Part shown: piece by piece, positions 1 through 6,601 of the stretch | Layout: each line of letters opens with the position of its first letter | Numbering within the stretch: position 1 is the stretch's first letter | Assembly: GCA_014323965.1 (NCBI GenBank) | Contig: JACONB010000050.1 | Coordinates: 1 to 15,368 of the forward strand | Direction: 5' to 3' | Origin: Prochloron sp. SP5CPC1 | GTDB taxonomy: Bacteria > Cyanobacteriota > Cyanobacteriia > Cyanobacteriales > Prochloraceae | DNA: 15,368 nt | The notes under the pieces: model-generated | What the model saw: the letters and a program-made list of their open reading frames with translations, nothing else | The model's database searches: none | What the model was told of the DNA's origin: nothing | Position numbers and translations under genes: made by a program

Positions 1-94
1 GGGTTCCCTCTTCTTCCTGATTGTCAACTAGTGAAAAAAACGGTGGCCTCCTGTGTCGGAGGCACTACTGTAGTTGAGTTCAATATATTTAGCG

Positions 95-667
95 ATGGCT
101 ACACTAGATGAAATAATTAAAGGAGGGGTGAACCCCTTTGACTCGGTGACTTTCACCACGGGTAACTTTTGGAGGGAGGAGGTGGGGGGAGCAACTTCCA
201 CCGTCAACTCCATTCACAGTGAAGCAATTGATCAGATCGCCTCACTGCTGGATTTGGTGGTGAGGTATAATTACACTCGCAGCGTTTTGCTGCAAGGGGA
301 TAGTGGTTGTGGGAAAAGTTATTTGTTAGCTCGTCTGAAAAAAACCCTAAACCCCAAAGCTTTCTTTGCTTATATCGATTCTTGTCCCACCAGTGATTCC
401 ATTTGGCGTCATACTCTCCGTCATTTGGTGGATAGTTTAATGCACCGCCCTGAAGGAGAGCAGGAATCTCAGTTACTCCTGTGGCTGAAAGGTTTATCTG
501 CTTTTCGCCATGGTGGTGTAATGAAGACACTACTGGGGGAAAGGAGACTCTTTATTAGCAATTTCCGCAGTACTTACCCCACAGGTATTTACCAACCCAA
601 GGATTTCTTTGGTGTCTTGTATGAACTCGTGAAGAATTCAGATTTGTTTGTTCTCGCTTGCGACTAG
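95..667 (+). pseudogene. 5' part of P-loop ATPase gene, cut by amber codon
   Basis: This is the N-terminal 190 residues of an ATPase of about 657 codons. A Walker A loop, GDSGCGKS, lies at residues 68-75 after a beta strand (RSVLLQ), as in AAA/STAND-type P-loop NTPases. I chose the ATG at 95; a TTG at 74 is in frame, but neither has a clear Shine-Dalgarno sequence. The frame ends at TAG 665-667, yet the same frame continues open immediately afterwards and carries the Walker B-like strand, so this is one gene interrupted by a single nonsense codon (CAG to TAG would be one transition). Without readthrough this piece can bind but probably not hydrolyse ATP. It heads a plus-strand cluster with an exonuclease and a nuclease-FtsK fusion. 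The exact NTPase family is not recognised. Confidence 0.75.
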
Positions 668-682
668 TTACGGGGGGAAAAT

Positions 683-2068
683 TTGGATCAAGAGGATATC
701 AAATCTTTAGGGGTGAACCAAGTTATTGACGGGGAAGAGGCAGCAAAAGGGATAGTGGGGAATTTTGGCAGAATCGCCGATGCTACCCAACCCATTGTCC
801 TCTGTTTTGACCAATTGGACAATGGATCTCGATTGCCCGATGGAATTCTAGACCTCAGACCTTATTTCCAGGTGAATACTACCCTGCACAACAACCATAT
901 AAAGAATTTTCTGGTGGTTATTAGTGTCGTCAGCGATATCTGGCGGAATTCCCAGAAAAATCTTCCCCAGTCAGACTTATCCCGGTTGAATGAATATGTT
1001 ACCTTGAAAGATATTACCCTAGAACAAGTGAAAGCATTGTGGGCGATCCGACTCTCTCCCCTCCATCGTCAAGCTAAACCCAAACCTCTATCTCCTATTG
1101 AACCTTTAAATGAGAGAGCGCTTCAGGAAAGGTTTCCTGGGGGGAAAGCAAACCTCCGTAATGCACTCATGTTGGGGAGAGAATTATTTCTGCAATATAC
1201 AAAGAACCCTCCAAAGGGTACCTTAGTAACATTTCAACTGCTCTGGGTCAAAAAATTCCAGGAGAATAAGGCAAAAATAGACCGGATTCGCAACTTTTCT
1301 TCCCTAGATCTCATAGCAATGCTCAAACAGGCTCTGCAAGCCCTGCAAATCAAGATAATTAAAGATAAAATATTGCCTAGTAAAACTTATAGCAATTATT
1401 CTTTCAGTTGTAAACTCCCGGGCAGGAGGGGAACAATAGGCATATTCTGGAATGAAGAGCCGAATATGAGCAGCTTTTACTTTACTATGAAAGCTTGTCA
1501 AAGGGCAATCCACCAAAACTGCTGCGACTCTCTCATCCTTATTAGAGGGGAAAGGTTGGGTAGCCCAAAAAACAAGGGATATAAGTTGTTCGAGGAAATC
1601 TTTGATGGGATTAACCATCATCATATCATCCCTCAATTAGACTCGGTGTACTATCTGAGAACCTACCAAACCTTAGCCAGGGATGCTAACGCTGGAGATT
1701 TAGTAGTGGGGAGCAAAATCCCTAATTTGCGGGAACTAGAAGAATTAATGCGGCAGGGTAATATTTTCGATGGCTGCCCTTTGTTACAAGATTTAGGAAT
1801 AGTTACCCCCAGTAACAATTTCCCCCAGCCAGAAAAGGTTCAACTACCTCTAGCAGAAGCAGAAGTGAAAGACTTTCTGTTAGACTTAGTGAAAACCCAG
1901 AAGTTCATTGCTGTCAAGATATTAATGGAAAATTGCACCCAGCAATTTCCTAAAATCCCAACTTCAGTAGTAAAACAAAGAATTGATGAATTGTGTCAAG
2001 CCGAGTTAATTTCCATCATAAACCCTCAAGCAACATGGGAAGAGCAATTAGTTTGTCTCGTGCCGTAA
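683..2068 (+). pseudogene. 3' part of the same P-loop ATPase gene
   Basis: This continues in the same frame as the 5' part; the frame is open from 668, directly after the amber codon, and a TTG at 683 could restart translation. A hydrophobic strand ending in acidic residues, QPIVLCFDQLDN, sits about 43 residues in (about residue 239 of the full protein) and is a good Walker B with a downstream Asp. The middle is rich in basic helices. The last 90 residues (VKDFLLDLVKTQ, then VVKQRIDELCQAELISI) look like a winged-helix DNA-binding fold, though this is inferred from pattern only. The stop codon is 18 bases from the exonuclease start. The layout, P-loop ATPase then helical domain then wHTH, resembles loader or sensor ATPases of mobile and defence loci, but I assign no family name. 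Confidence 0.7.
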
Positions 2069-2080
2069 TAATGATATAAT
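2053..2080 (+). promoter_or_regulatory. Putative sigma70 promoter for the exonuclease gene
   Basis: TTGTCT at 2053-2058 and a perfect TATAAT at 2075-2080 are separated by 16 bases and overlap the end of the ATPase gene. The exonuclease ATG begins at 2087, about where transcription would start, so the transcript could be leaderless. No Shine-Dalgarno sequence is visible before that ATG. This is inference from consensus matching. Confidence 0.4.
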
Positions 2081-2086
2081 ATAACC

Positions 2087-2629
2087 ATGTCTTATCTCAC
2101 AAGAGCTAGAGAAATCCGCACTATAATAAACAAACTCACCTCCTATCCTGTGCTCTGGTTGGATACGGAAGTTGCTGACTGGAAGACTCCCAACCCCAGA
2201 CTATCCCTGATTCAGGTATTAGCAGCTCCTAATAAAGTATATGTTTTGGATGTTTTGAATAAGTCAGATTTGGGGCAACATTTTATTAACCAAATCATGG
2301 TGAATGGTAAAATAGAGAAAATATTTCACAACGCTCCCTTCGACTTGAGATATTTGGGTAAAGAGAGAGCGGAAAACGTCACCTGCACCCTGAAGCTAGC
2401 GAGAAAAATATCCCTGGATGTTTTGGATGTACCCAATCGAAAATTGAAAACTTTAGCCGTAAAACTGGGTTTTGAGAATGTGGATCCAGAAAGTCAATCC
2501 AGCGACTGGGGAAGGCGCCCCTTGAGTAAAAAGCAACTCCAATACTGTACAATGGATGTAGTTTATCTTGCCGCAGTCCATCGTCATCTCTTAGGAATTA
2601 ACAATGCAACCAACAACAAAGTCCACTAA
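2087..2629 (+). CDS. RNase D-like DEDDy 3'-5' exonuclease
   Basis: This 180-residue protein is a minimal DnaQ/RNase D exonuclease domain. All catalytic motifs of the DEDDy class are visible: Exo I LDTE (D26, E28), Exo II HNAPFDLRYL (D86) and Exo III YCTMDVVYL (Y153, D157). The run SDWGRRPLSKKQLQY just before Exo III is the classic RNase D signature. It lacks the HRDC domain of housekeeping RNase D, so it is a short stand-alone form. The two-metal active site should remove nucleotides from 3' ends of RNA or DNA; the substrate cannot be told from sequence. It lies 18 bases after the ATPase gene and overlaps the nuclease-FtsK gene by 26 bases, which implies coexpression. It is the only intact gene of the cluster. 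Confidence 0.9.
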   Translation: MSYLTRAREIRTIINKLTSYPVLWLDTEVADWKTPNPRLSLIQVLAAPNKVYVLDVLNKSDLGQHFINQIMVNGKIEKIFHNAPFDLRYLGKERAENVTCTLKLARKISLDVLDVPNRKLKTLAVKLGFENVDPESQSSDWGRRPLSKKQLQYCTMDVVYLAAVHRHLLGINNATNNKVH

Positions 2630-2846
2630 TACCTCTTTTAATGTTACCGACGTCAGGATTGCCTTTGAATGTCCTCGTCTCTTTTATTTAGGACATCTTT
2701 TGGGGGGGAAAACCCTTTTTATTCCAGAAAATCATCCCCGTGGTATAGGGAATAATTTTCACAAAATAGGGTCAGATTTCCTGAAAACAGCTGGCCGAGA
2801 ACCTCGGTTTCTTCCCTTATTTGCACCCAAGTTTGGCAAGGATTAA
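2604..2846 (+). pseudogene. N-terminal part of Fe-S PD-(D/E)XK nuclease-FtsK fusion, frameshifted
   Basis: The ATG at 2604 overlaps the exonuclease gene by 26 bases in another frame. The 80 residues read VTDVRIAFECPRLFYL near the start, the N-terminal signature of Cas4/AddB/RecB-like nucleases, where the Cys (codon 2670-2672) is the first ligand of a 4Fe-4S cluster. The frame ends at TAA 2844-2846, but homologous-looking sequence (TQVWQGLTGLIARW) resumes in another frame from about 2822. The change of frame corresponds to loss of one base, or of 3n+1 bases, somewhere between about 2800 and 2845. No classic slippery heptamer is evident, so I read it as a mutation or sequencing error rather than programmed recoding. 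Confidence 0.7.
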
Positions 2847-4492
2847 CTGGATTAATTGCCCGTTGGGCTCAATTATTAGCCAAAAATAGACCCTATTCTA
2901 CTCCATCCGAATTAATTAGCAAAACCTTTATCGCTCAGGAATACAAGCTCCAGCATCAATTTACCCTCCCCAATGGTAATCTACAACCAGTAGAGGGTAT
3001 TTTAGATAGCCTCATGCAGGATTTAGAGCGTAAACGCCTGAGGGTGATAGAATACAAAACCTATACCCCCGTGGATCCCTCAGCACAATTAGCTCAGGTA
3101 GCTCTTTATAGTTATATGGTGCAGGTAAAATTCAAGACTCCGGTGGATTCGGCGGTTTATTGTGTTCTCCCAGAGTTTAAGGAGTATAATTATACTTGGG
3201 AACAATTGGAAGATACGGTATATGGACTGATTCCTCATAAGTTACAGCAGATGAACCAATGGGTGAGATGGAAACCAGGAACCCCGGAACCACCACCCAG
3301 CACCACCCAACCTCACCTCTGCCATATTTGTTCCCAACAGGAAAAGTGTCAAAACTTTTTCCCCTCTGTCAATCCTATTGTAGAGAAGGAAAACACCCAT
3401 TCTACTCCTGATGCAGAAAGGATGGCAGAGCAATTAATTTCCGCCTTAAAATCCTTTAAAATAGGGGTAGATTACCTAGGAGCAGCAGTTGGTTCCGCAT
3501 TTATTCGAGTCAAGCTCAAACCTGCTCCCGGGGTTAAAGTAGTTTCCTTGGTGAATAGAGCAGAGGATCTCCAGGTACAATTAGGTATAATTAGCCCACC
3601 CCTCATTGCCCCCCAACCGGGATATGTGAGCGTGGATTTACCCCGCCCAGATCGCCAAATTGCTAACTTTGAGGATTATATTAAAGGGGAGGACACAGCC
3701 CAGGAGAAGACAGTCAAAATTGCCATTGGTATCGATTTAGATGGTAAATTGGTAGAAGCAGACTTAGCAGATCCTAATACTTGTCACTTTTTAATTGGGG
3801 GAACCACTGGTAGCGGCAAAAGCGAATTCCTGCGGAGCCTCCTGCTCAGTTTAATCCGTCGTCATTCCCCCCAACAACTGGGAATTGTCCTCGTAGATCC
3901 AAAACGAGTCACTTTCCCGGAATTTGAGGGGATGGCCTGGTTGCGAACTCCTATCATAAAAGATAGCGATCGCGCTATGGAGTTAATGGAAACATTAGTC
4001 AAAGAAGTTGCTCGACGTTACCTCCTATTTGAAGGAGCAAAATGTTCCCATCTAGAGGCTTATAACCACAAACGAACTCAACAACAACAGCCCCCTCTCC
4101 GTCGGATTGTTTGTATCTTTGATGAATATGCAGACTTTATGGCGGAGAAAGAAGTACGAGCAGTTTTAGAACAAAGTATCAAAAAATTGGGAGCCATGGC
4201 AAGAGCAGCAGGAATTCATTTAATTATTGCCACTCAACGTCCCGATGCTAAAGTAGTCACCCCCCTGATTCGTTCTAACTTACCGGGAAGAATTGCTCTG
4301 CGCACTGCAAGTGTTGCTGATTCCAAAATTATTTTAGGGGGTAATCAAGAAGAAGCAGCTTATCTCTTAGGAAAAGGGGATTTACTCTATCAAGTGGGTT
4401 CTCAACTGCAACGTCTTCAGAGTTTATTTGCTTCTCCTCGCGCAAAGGCGCAAAGGCGCAAAGTATCAATGGTACCTAAACCTTGCCCATGA
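2822..4492 (+). pseudogene. PD-(D/E)XK nuclease core fused to FtsK alpha-beta DNA translocase motor
   Basis: In this frame the nuclease active site appears as GILD (Asp codon 3005-3007) and IEYK (3047-3058), followed by the cysteine group CHIC-x5-C (codons 3320-3349). With the first Cys upstream this completes the four-Cys 4Fe-4S pattern of Cas4/AddB. After about 20 linker residues comes an FtsK alpha domain (LKPAPGVKVVSLVNRAEDL) and a RecA-like beta domain with Walker A GGTTGSGKS, Walker B VCIFDEYADFM and the motif ATQRPDAKVVTPLIRSNLP. There are no membrane helices and no gamma winged helix, so chromosome-dimer resolution at dif is unlikely. The first ATG is at 3014 but would omit the catalytic Asp. 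The C-terminus runs into a tandem GCGCAAAG repeat, so the native tail may be lost. Predicted role: a DNA-pumping nuclease working with the neighbouring exonuclease and ATPase. Confidence 0.85.
4440..4463 (+). repeat. Three tandem GCGCAAAG octamers inside the FtsK-fusion C-terminus
   Basis: GCGCAAAG is repeated perfectly three times at 4440-4447, 4448-4455 and 4456-4463. Similar GCGCAAAG strings are common in intergenic DNA of filamentous cyanobacteria. Here they encode the basic tail RAKAQRRK, which has no counterpart in FtsK motors and probably results from repeat invasion. Confidence 0.75.
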
Positions 4493-4504
4493 CATTAATC
4501 GTCT

Positions 4505-4540
4505 AACTCAAATGTTTAATTTTTGTTCCCCATTTGAGTT
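4505..4540. terminator. AT-rich hairpin after the FtsK fusion, possible terminator
   Basis: AACTCAAATG (4505-4514) and CATTTGAGTT (4531-4540) form a perfect 10-bp stem with a 16-base loop, 12 bases past the stop codon at 4492. There is no clear U tract after the stem, so termination is only a guess. Confidence 0.35.
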
Positions 4541-4595
4541 GTAGGTTGGGTTGAGGAACGAAACCCAACAACACCTATGGTTCTACCCAACCTAC
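4541..4595. repeat. Dispersed cyanobacterial palindromic repeat, copy 1
   Basis: GTAGGTTGGGT (4541-4551) is a perfect inverted repeat of ACCCAACCTAC (4585-4595), and an inner GTTGGGTT/AACCCAAC pair nests inside. The first 30 bases recur in reverse complement at 8942-8971 with 27 of 30 matches. Related GTTGGGTT...AACCCAAC elements are frequent in cyanobacterial intergenic regions. Confidence 0.75.
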
Positions 4596-4646
4596 TATGG
4601 CTGTTTTAAAGCTTGATTGATCGCTTAGGTCCGCCACAAATAATAA

Positions 4647-4663
4647 GGCATTGCCCACCCTAC
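4647..4663. repeat. GTAGGGTGGGCAATGCC-type repeat at the HsdR-N gene end
   Basis: GGCATTGCCCACCCTAC is the complement of a motif commonly scattered in cyanobacterial intergenic DNA. It contains the stop codon (TAG on the minus strand, 4660-4662) of the adjacent minus-strand gene. Confidence 0.5.
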
Positions 4664-5763
4664 TTCTCCTCATACTTGAGAACAGTATTTCTGAGCCTGT
4701 CGGCGAACTGTTGGATTTCCTTTACTTCTTGGATAGCAATCTTTGCTTCCTTCTTTTCATCATTATCGAATAAAGCGATATATTTCTGGGAGGTGTTAAA
4801 ATAAAGGCGACATATAGGTTTCCGGTGATTATCATCTAGCAGAATGCCAAAATAGCGTACTGTATCCCGGTAAAATAGCCTATTATCTTCAATAGTGTCC
4901 TTCAGAATATCTCTTACAGCAATAAATCCGTAAACCTCGTCGGCGGTGGTTTCAATGTTGTCACTATCCCTCTGTTTTGTAGATCCATGGGCGGATATAT
5001 CAGGAGAGCTAACATCTGTGGTAGATTCTGATTCATCAGACTGAGTTGTATCTTTATCGAATACAGATTCCAGACGTTTCTCAATTTCCTCGTTGATGAA
5101 CTGCTTCAATGCTCTTTGGGTAATTCCCTGAAACTGTCCCACAACTTTCTGGGTTATCCTACCTTCATAAATTTGGGATGCGAAAAACTTGACAAAATCA
5201 TCAGAGGGTTTCACCAATTGATTCGCCAATATCACCTTGATCTCTCTGGTATATTTCAGTTCCACAGCACCGGAAATGAGTTGTTCGGGATTGAAATAAT
5301 ATTTACCGAGTTTCTTAAGTTCAATAATTAGGGAATCGTGAATGTTGAGCAAATCGAATTCCAAAAATGGCTTGGAATCCATTTGATTGGGTTTTTCCTG
5401 ATCTGTGTATAATTGGTATCTCACTCCATTGGTTAAAATGGCGATGGGAGATTCTGTGACGGAAAAATAGCGATAAAGCTGAGAGGTGTGTTTATGATCG
5501 AGATCCACACCGCACCATTTGCATTCCATCAGGATGATGGGTTTCCCATCCCGCATGATGGCGTAATCGACTTTCTCCCCCCTCTTGGTTCCCACATCGG
5601 CGGTAAATTCAGGAATGACTTCCCCCGGATCATAGACGTCATAATCCAAAGCCGCGATAAAAGGAATCACCAGTGCCTGTTTTGTGGCTTCTTCTGTCTG
5701 AATGGAATCCCGAGATTTCCGCACCCTTGTTCCGAGAGCCCGAATTTTTTCCGCAAAATCCAT
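4660..5763 (-). CDS. HsdR N-terminal-domain-like PD-(D/E)XK protein
   Basis: This 367-residue protein matches the solitary 'type I restriction enzyme HsdR N-terminal domain' family (COG4748-like). The first 100 residues hold a PD-(D/E)XK nuclease core: a helix with E24/E25, D66 in KVDYAIM and E80-x-K82 in ILMECKW. A charged, Ser/Thr-rich linker follows (about residues 245-275), then a conserved C-terminal domain of about 90 residues beginning AVRDILKDTIEDN. There is no helicase motor or HsdM/HsdS partner in the window, so it is not a full type I restriction system. The start is supported by AAAGGA five to six bases before the ATG. Its true role (solitary nuclease, defence component or inactive relic of HsdR) is unknown. 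It is convergent with the FtsK-fusion cluster. Confidence 0.85.
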   Translation of the reverse strand: MDFAEKIRALGTRVRKSRDSIQTEEATKQALVIPFIAALDYDVYDPGEVIPEFTADVGTKRGEKVDYAIMRDGKPIILMECKWCGVDLDHKHTSQLYRYFSVTESPIAILTNGVRYQLYTDQEKPNQMDSKPFLEFDLLNIHDSLIIELKKLGKYYFNPEQLISGAVELKYTREIKVILANQLVKPSDDFVKFFASQIYEGRITQKVVGQFQGITQRALKQFINEEIEKRLESVFDKDTTQSDESESTTDVSSPDISAHGSTKQRDSDNIETTADEVYGFIAVRDILKDTIEDNRLFYRDTVRYFGILLDDNHRKPICRLYFNTSQKYIALFDNDEKKEAKIAIQEVKEIQQFADRLRNTVLKYEEK

Positions 5764-6352
5764 CTTTTTCCTTTGACGATACGTTTATATCCGATCCCCA
5801 CCATAGCATACCCAGGTACCGCTATAAACTCAAACAAGAGATTCGTTTTCATCAGGGGGCGACGAGTAAAAGCGACAGAAGGGGAGGTGCCCGATGTGTG
5901 GGTTATTTTCAAGCACCAAGATGTTACGGTTTTGAATTAGGCAATGCAAACCAACTGCGGTTTTGATGTCCTGTGCATTCTATCTTATACCTATTTACAA
6001 ATTTCAATGACATTATCAGCTAATTCTGAGAACTTAGCTTTTAGAAGTCTGATTTGTTCTACTTGGTTCGGTGCCCAAGCTCTTCAGCGATCGCAAACAC
6101 GTCCGCTGCACGGAATTGTGTGGGATTTGTTCATCTATCATGGAGCCCTAACAAGTTAAGGGACCGCCCTGGTGCTGAGGTGACAGCATTACTCTTATAG
6201 TAGCGACTTGTCCTCAATTTGTCAAGGGGGGGTAACTGGTAGCCCTAATCGAAATCCTGTCGAGTATGAGTCTAGGGATAGGGCAAGGGAAAATTGGAAC
6301 GAAATCAGGCTGACCACCAGGGATTAATTGAATTGTGCATCTATCCAGATTA
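5764..6352. other. Gene-poor stretch with decayed coding remnants
   Basis: I find no intact gene in these roughly 590 bases. On the plus strand, a start-less frame ending at TAG 5938-5940 reads RFVFIRGRRVKATEGE and VPDVWVIFKHQDVTVLN, which looks protein-like but is unassigned. On the minus strand, 6106-5991 reads ADVFAIAEELG and, after a one-base frame change, APNQVEQIRLLKAKFSELAD, ending at a stop at 5991-5993; this looks like the C-terminus of a helical protein. A HIP1 octamer GCGATCGC lies near 6087. The first codons of a lost toxin gene lie at 6327-6356. Confidence 0.4.
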
Positions 6353-6356
6353 TCAT
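6327..6356 (-). pseudogene. Remnant start of a Mut7-C/DUF5615-type toxin gene
   Basis: The ATG at 6356-6354 overlaps the stop codon of the DUF433 antitoxin in an ATGA arrangement. It reads MIIWIDAQFN and then hits TAA. MIIWIDAQ is the typical opening of the PIN-like Mut7-C/DUF5615 toxins that follow DUF433 antitoxins. No continuation is recognisable in any frame, so the toxin has decayed or been deleted. Confidence 0.5.
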
Positions 6357-6550
6357 GGGACTAGTATCGGATGATTAAGTTTTGCGGAGGCATATAAAAG
6401 AGATGCTCTCAAATCCTCTGCTTCCAGATCCGGCATTTCTTCTAAAATCTCTTTTTCACTCAAACCAGCGGCAAACAAATCTAGTACGTCTGATACGCGA
6501 ATTCTCATGCCCCTAATGCAGAGACGACCACCGCACTGCTTAGGAGTAAT
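6353..6550 (-). pseudogene. 3' part of DUF433 antitoxin gene, split by the IS element
   Basis: Read on the minus strand from the IS junction, this encodes ITPKQCGGRLCIRG, then MRIRVSDVLDLFAAGLSEKE and IEDL-type text up to LNHPILVP and a TGA stop (6355-6353). This is the signature of DUF433, a small winged-helix antitoxin. The internal ATG at 6508 opens only the C-terminal 51 residues. Joined to the 26 bases at 7934-7959, it gives a full-length 72-residue protein, the normal family size. The stop overlaps the start of a decayed toxin gene (ATGA), the usual layout of a type II toxin-antitoxin operon. Both genes are now non-functional. Confidence 0.85.
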
Positions 6551-6553
6551 CTA

Positions 6554-6581
6554 CTCCCGTCCGCTACGCACTCGACGGGAG
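6554..6581 (-). repeat. Right-end subterminal hairpin of the IS element
   Basis: CTCCCGTC (6554-6561) and GACGGGAG (6574-6581) form a perfect 8-bp stem with a 12-base loop, just after the tnpB stop (6602) and a few bases inside the element end. Such hairpins are read by TnpA and also form the 3' scaffold of the TnpB guide RNA (omega RNA). Confidence 0.7.
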
Positions 6582-6601
6582 CTTTTGGGAGCCCTAGAGC
6601 T

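Noticed and set aside
46..63. GCCTCC/GGAGGC hairpin before the ATPase as terminator of an upstream gene
   Set aside because: The stem is only 6 bp with no T tract, and the upstream gene is outside the window.
2604..2846. Programmed ribosomal frameshifting in the nuclease gene
   Set aside because: No slippery heptamer with downstream structure is visible, and the neighbouring ATPase also carries a break, so decay or error is simpler.
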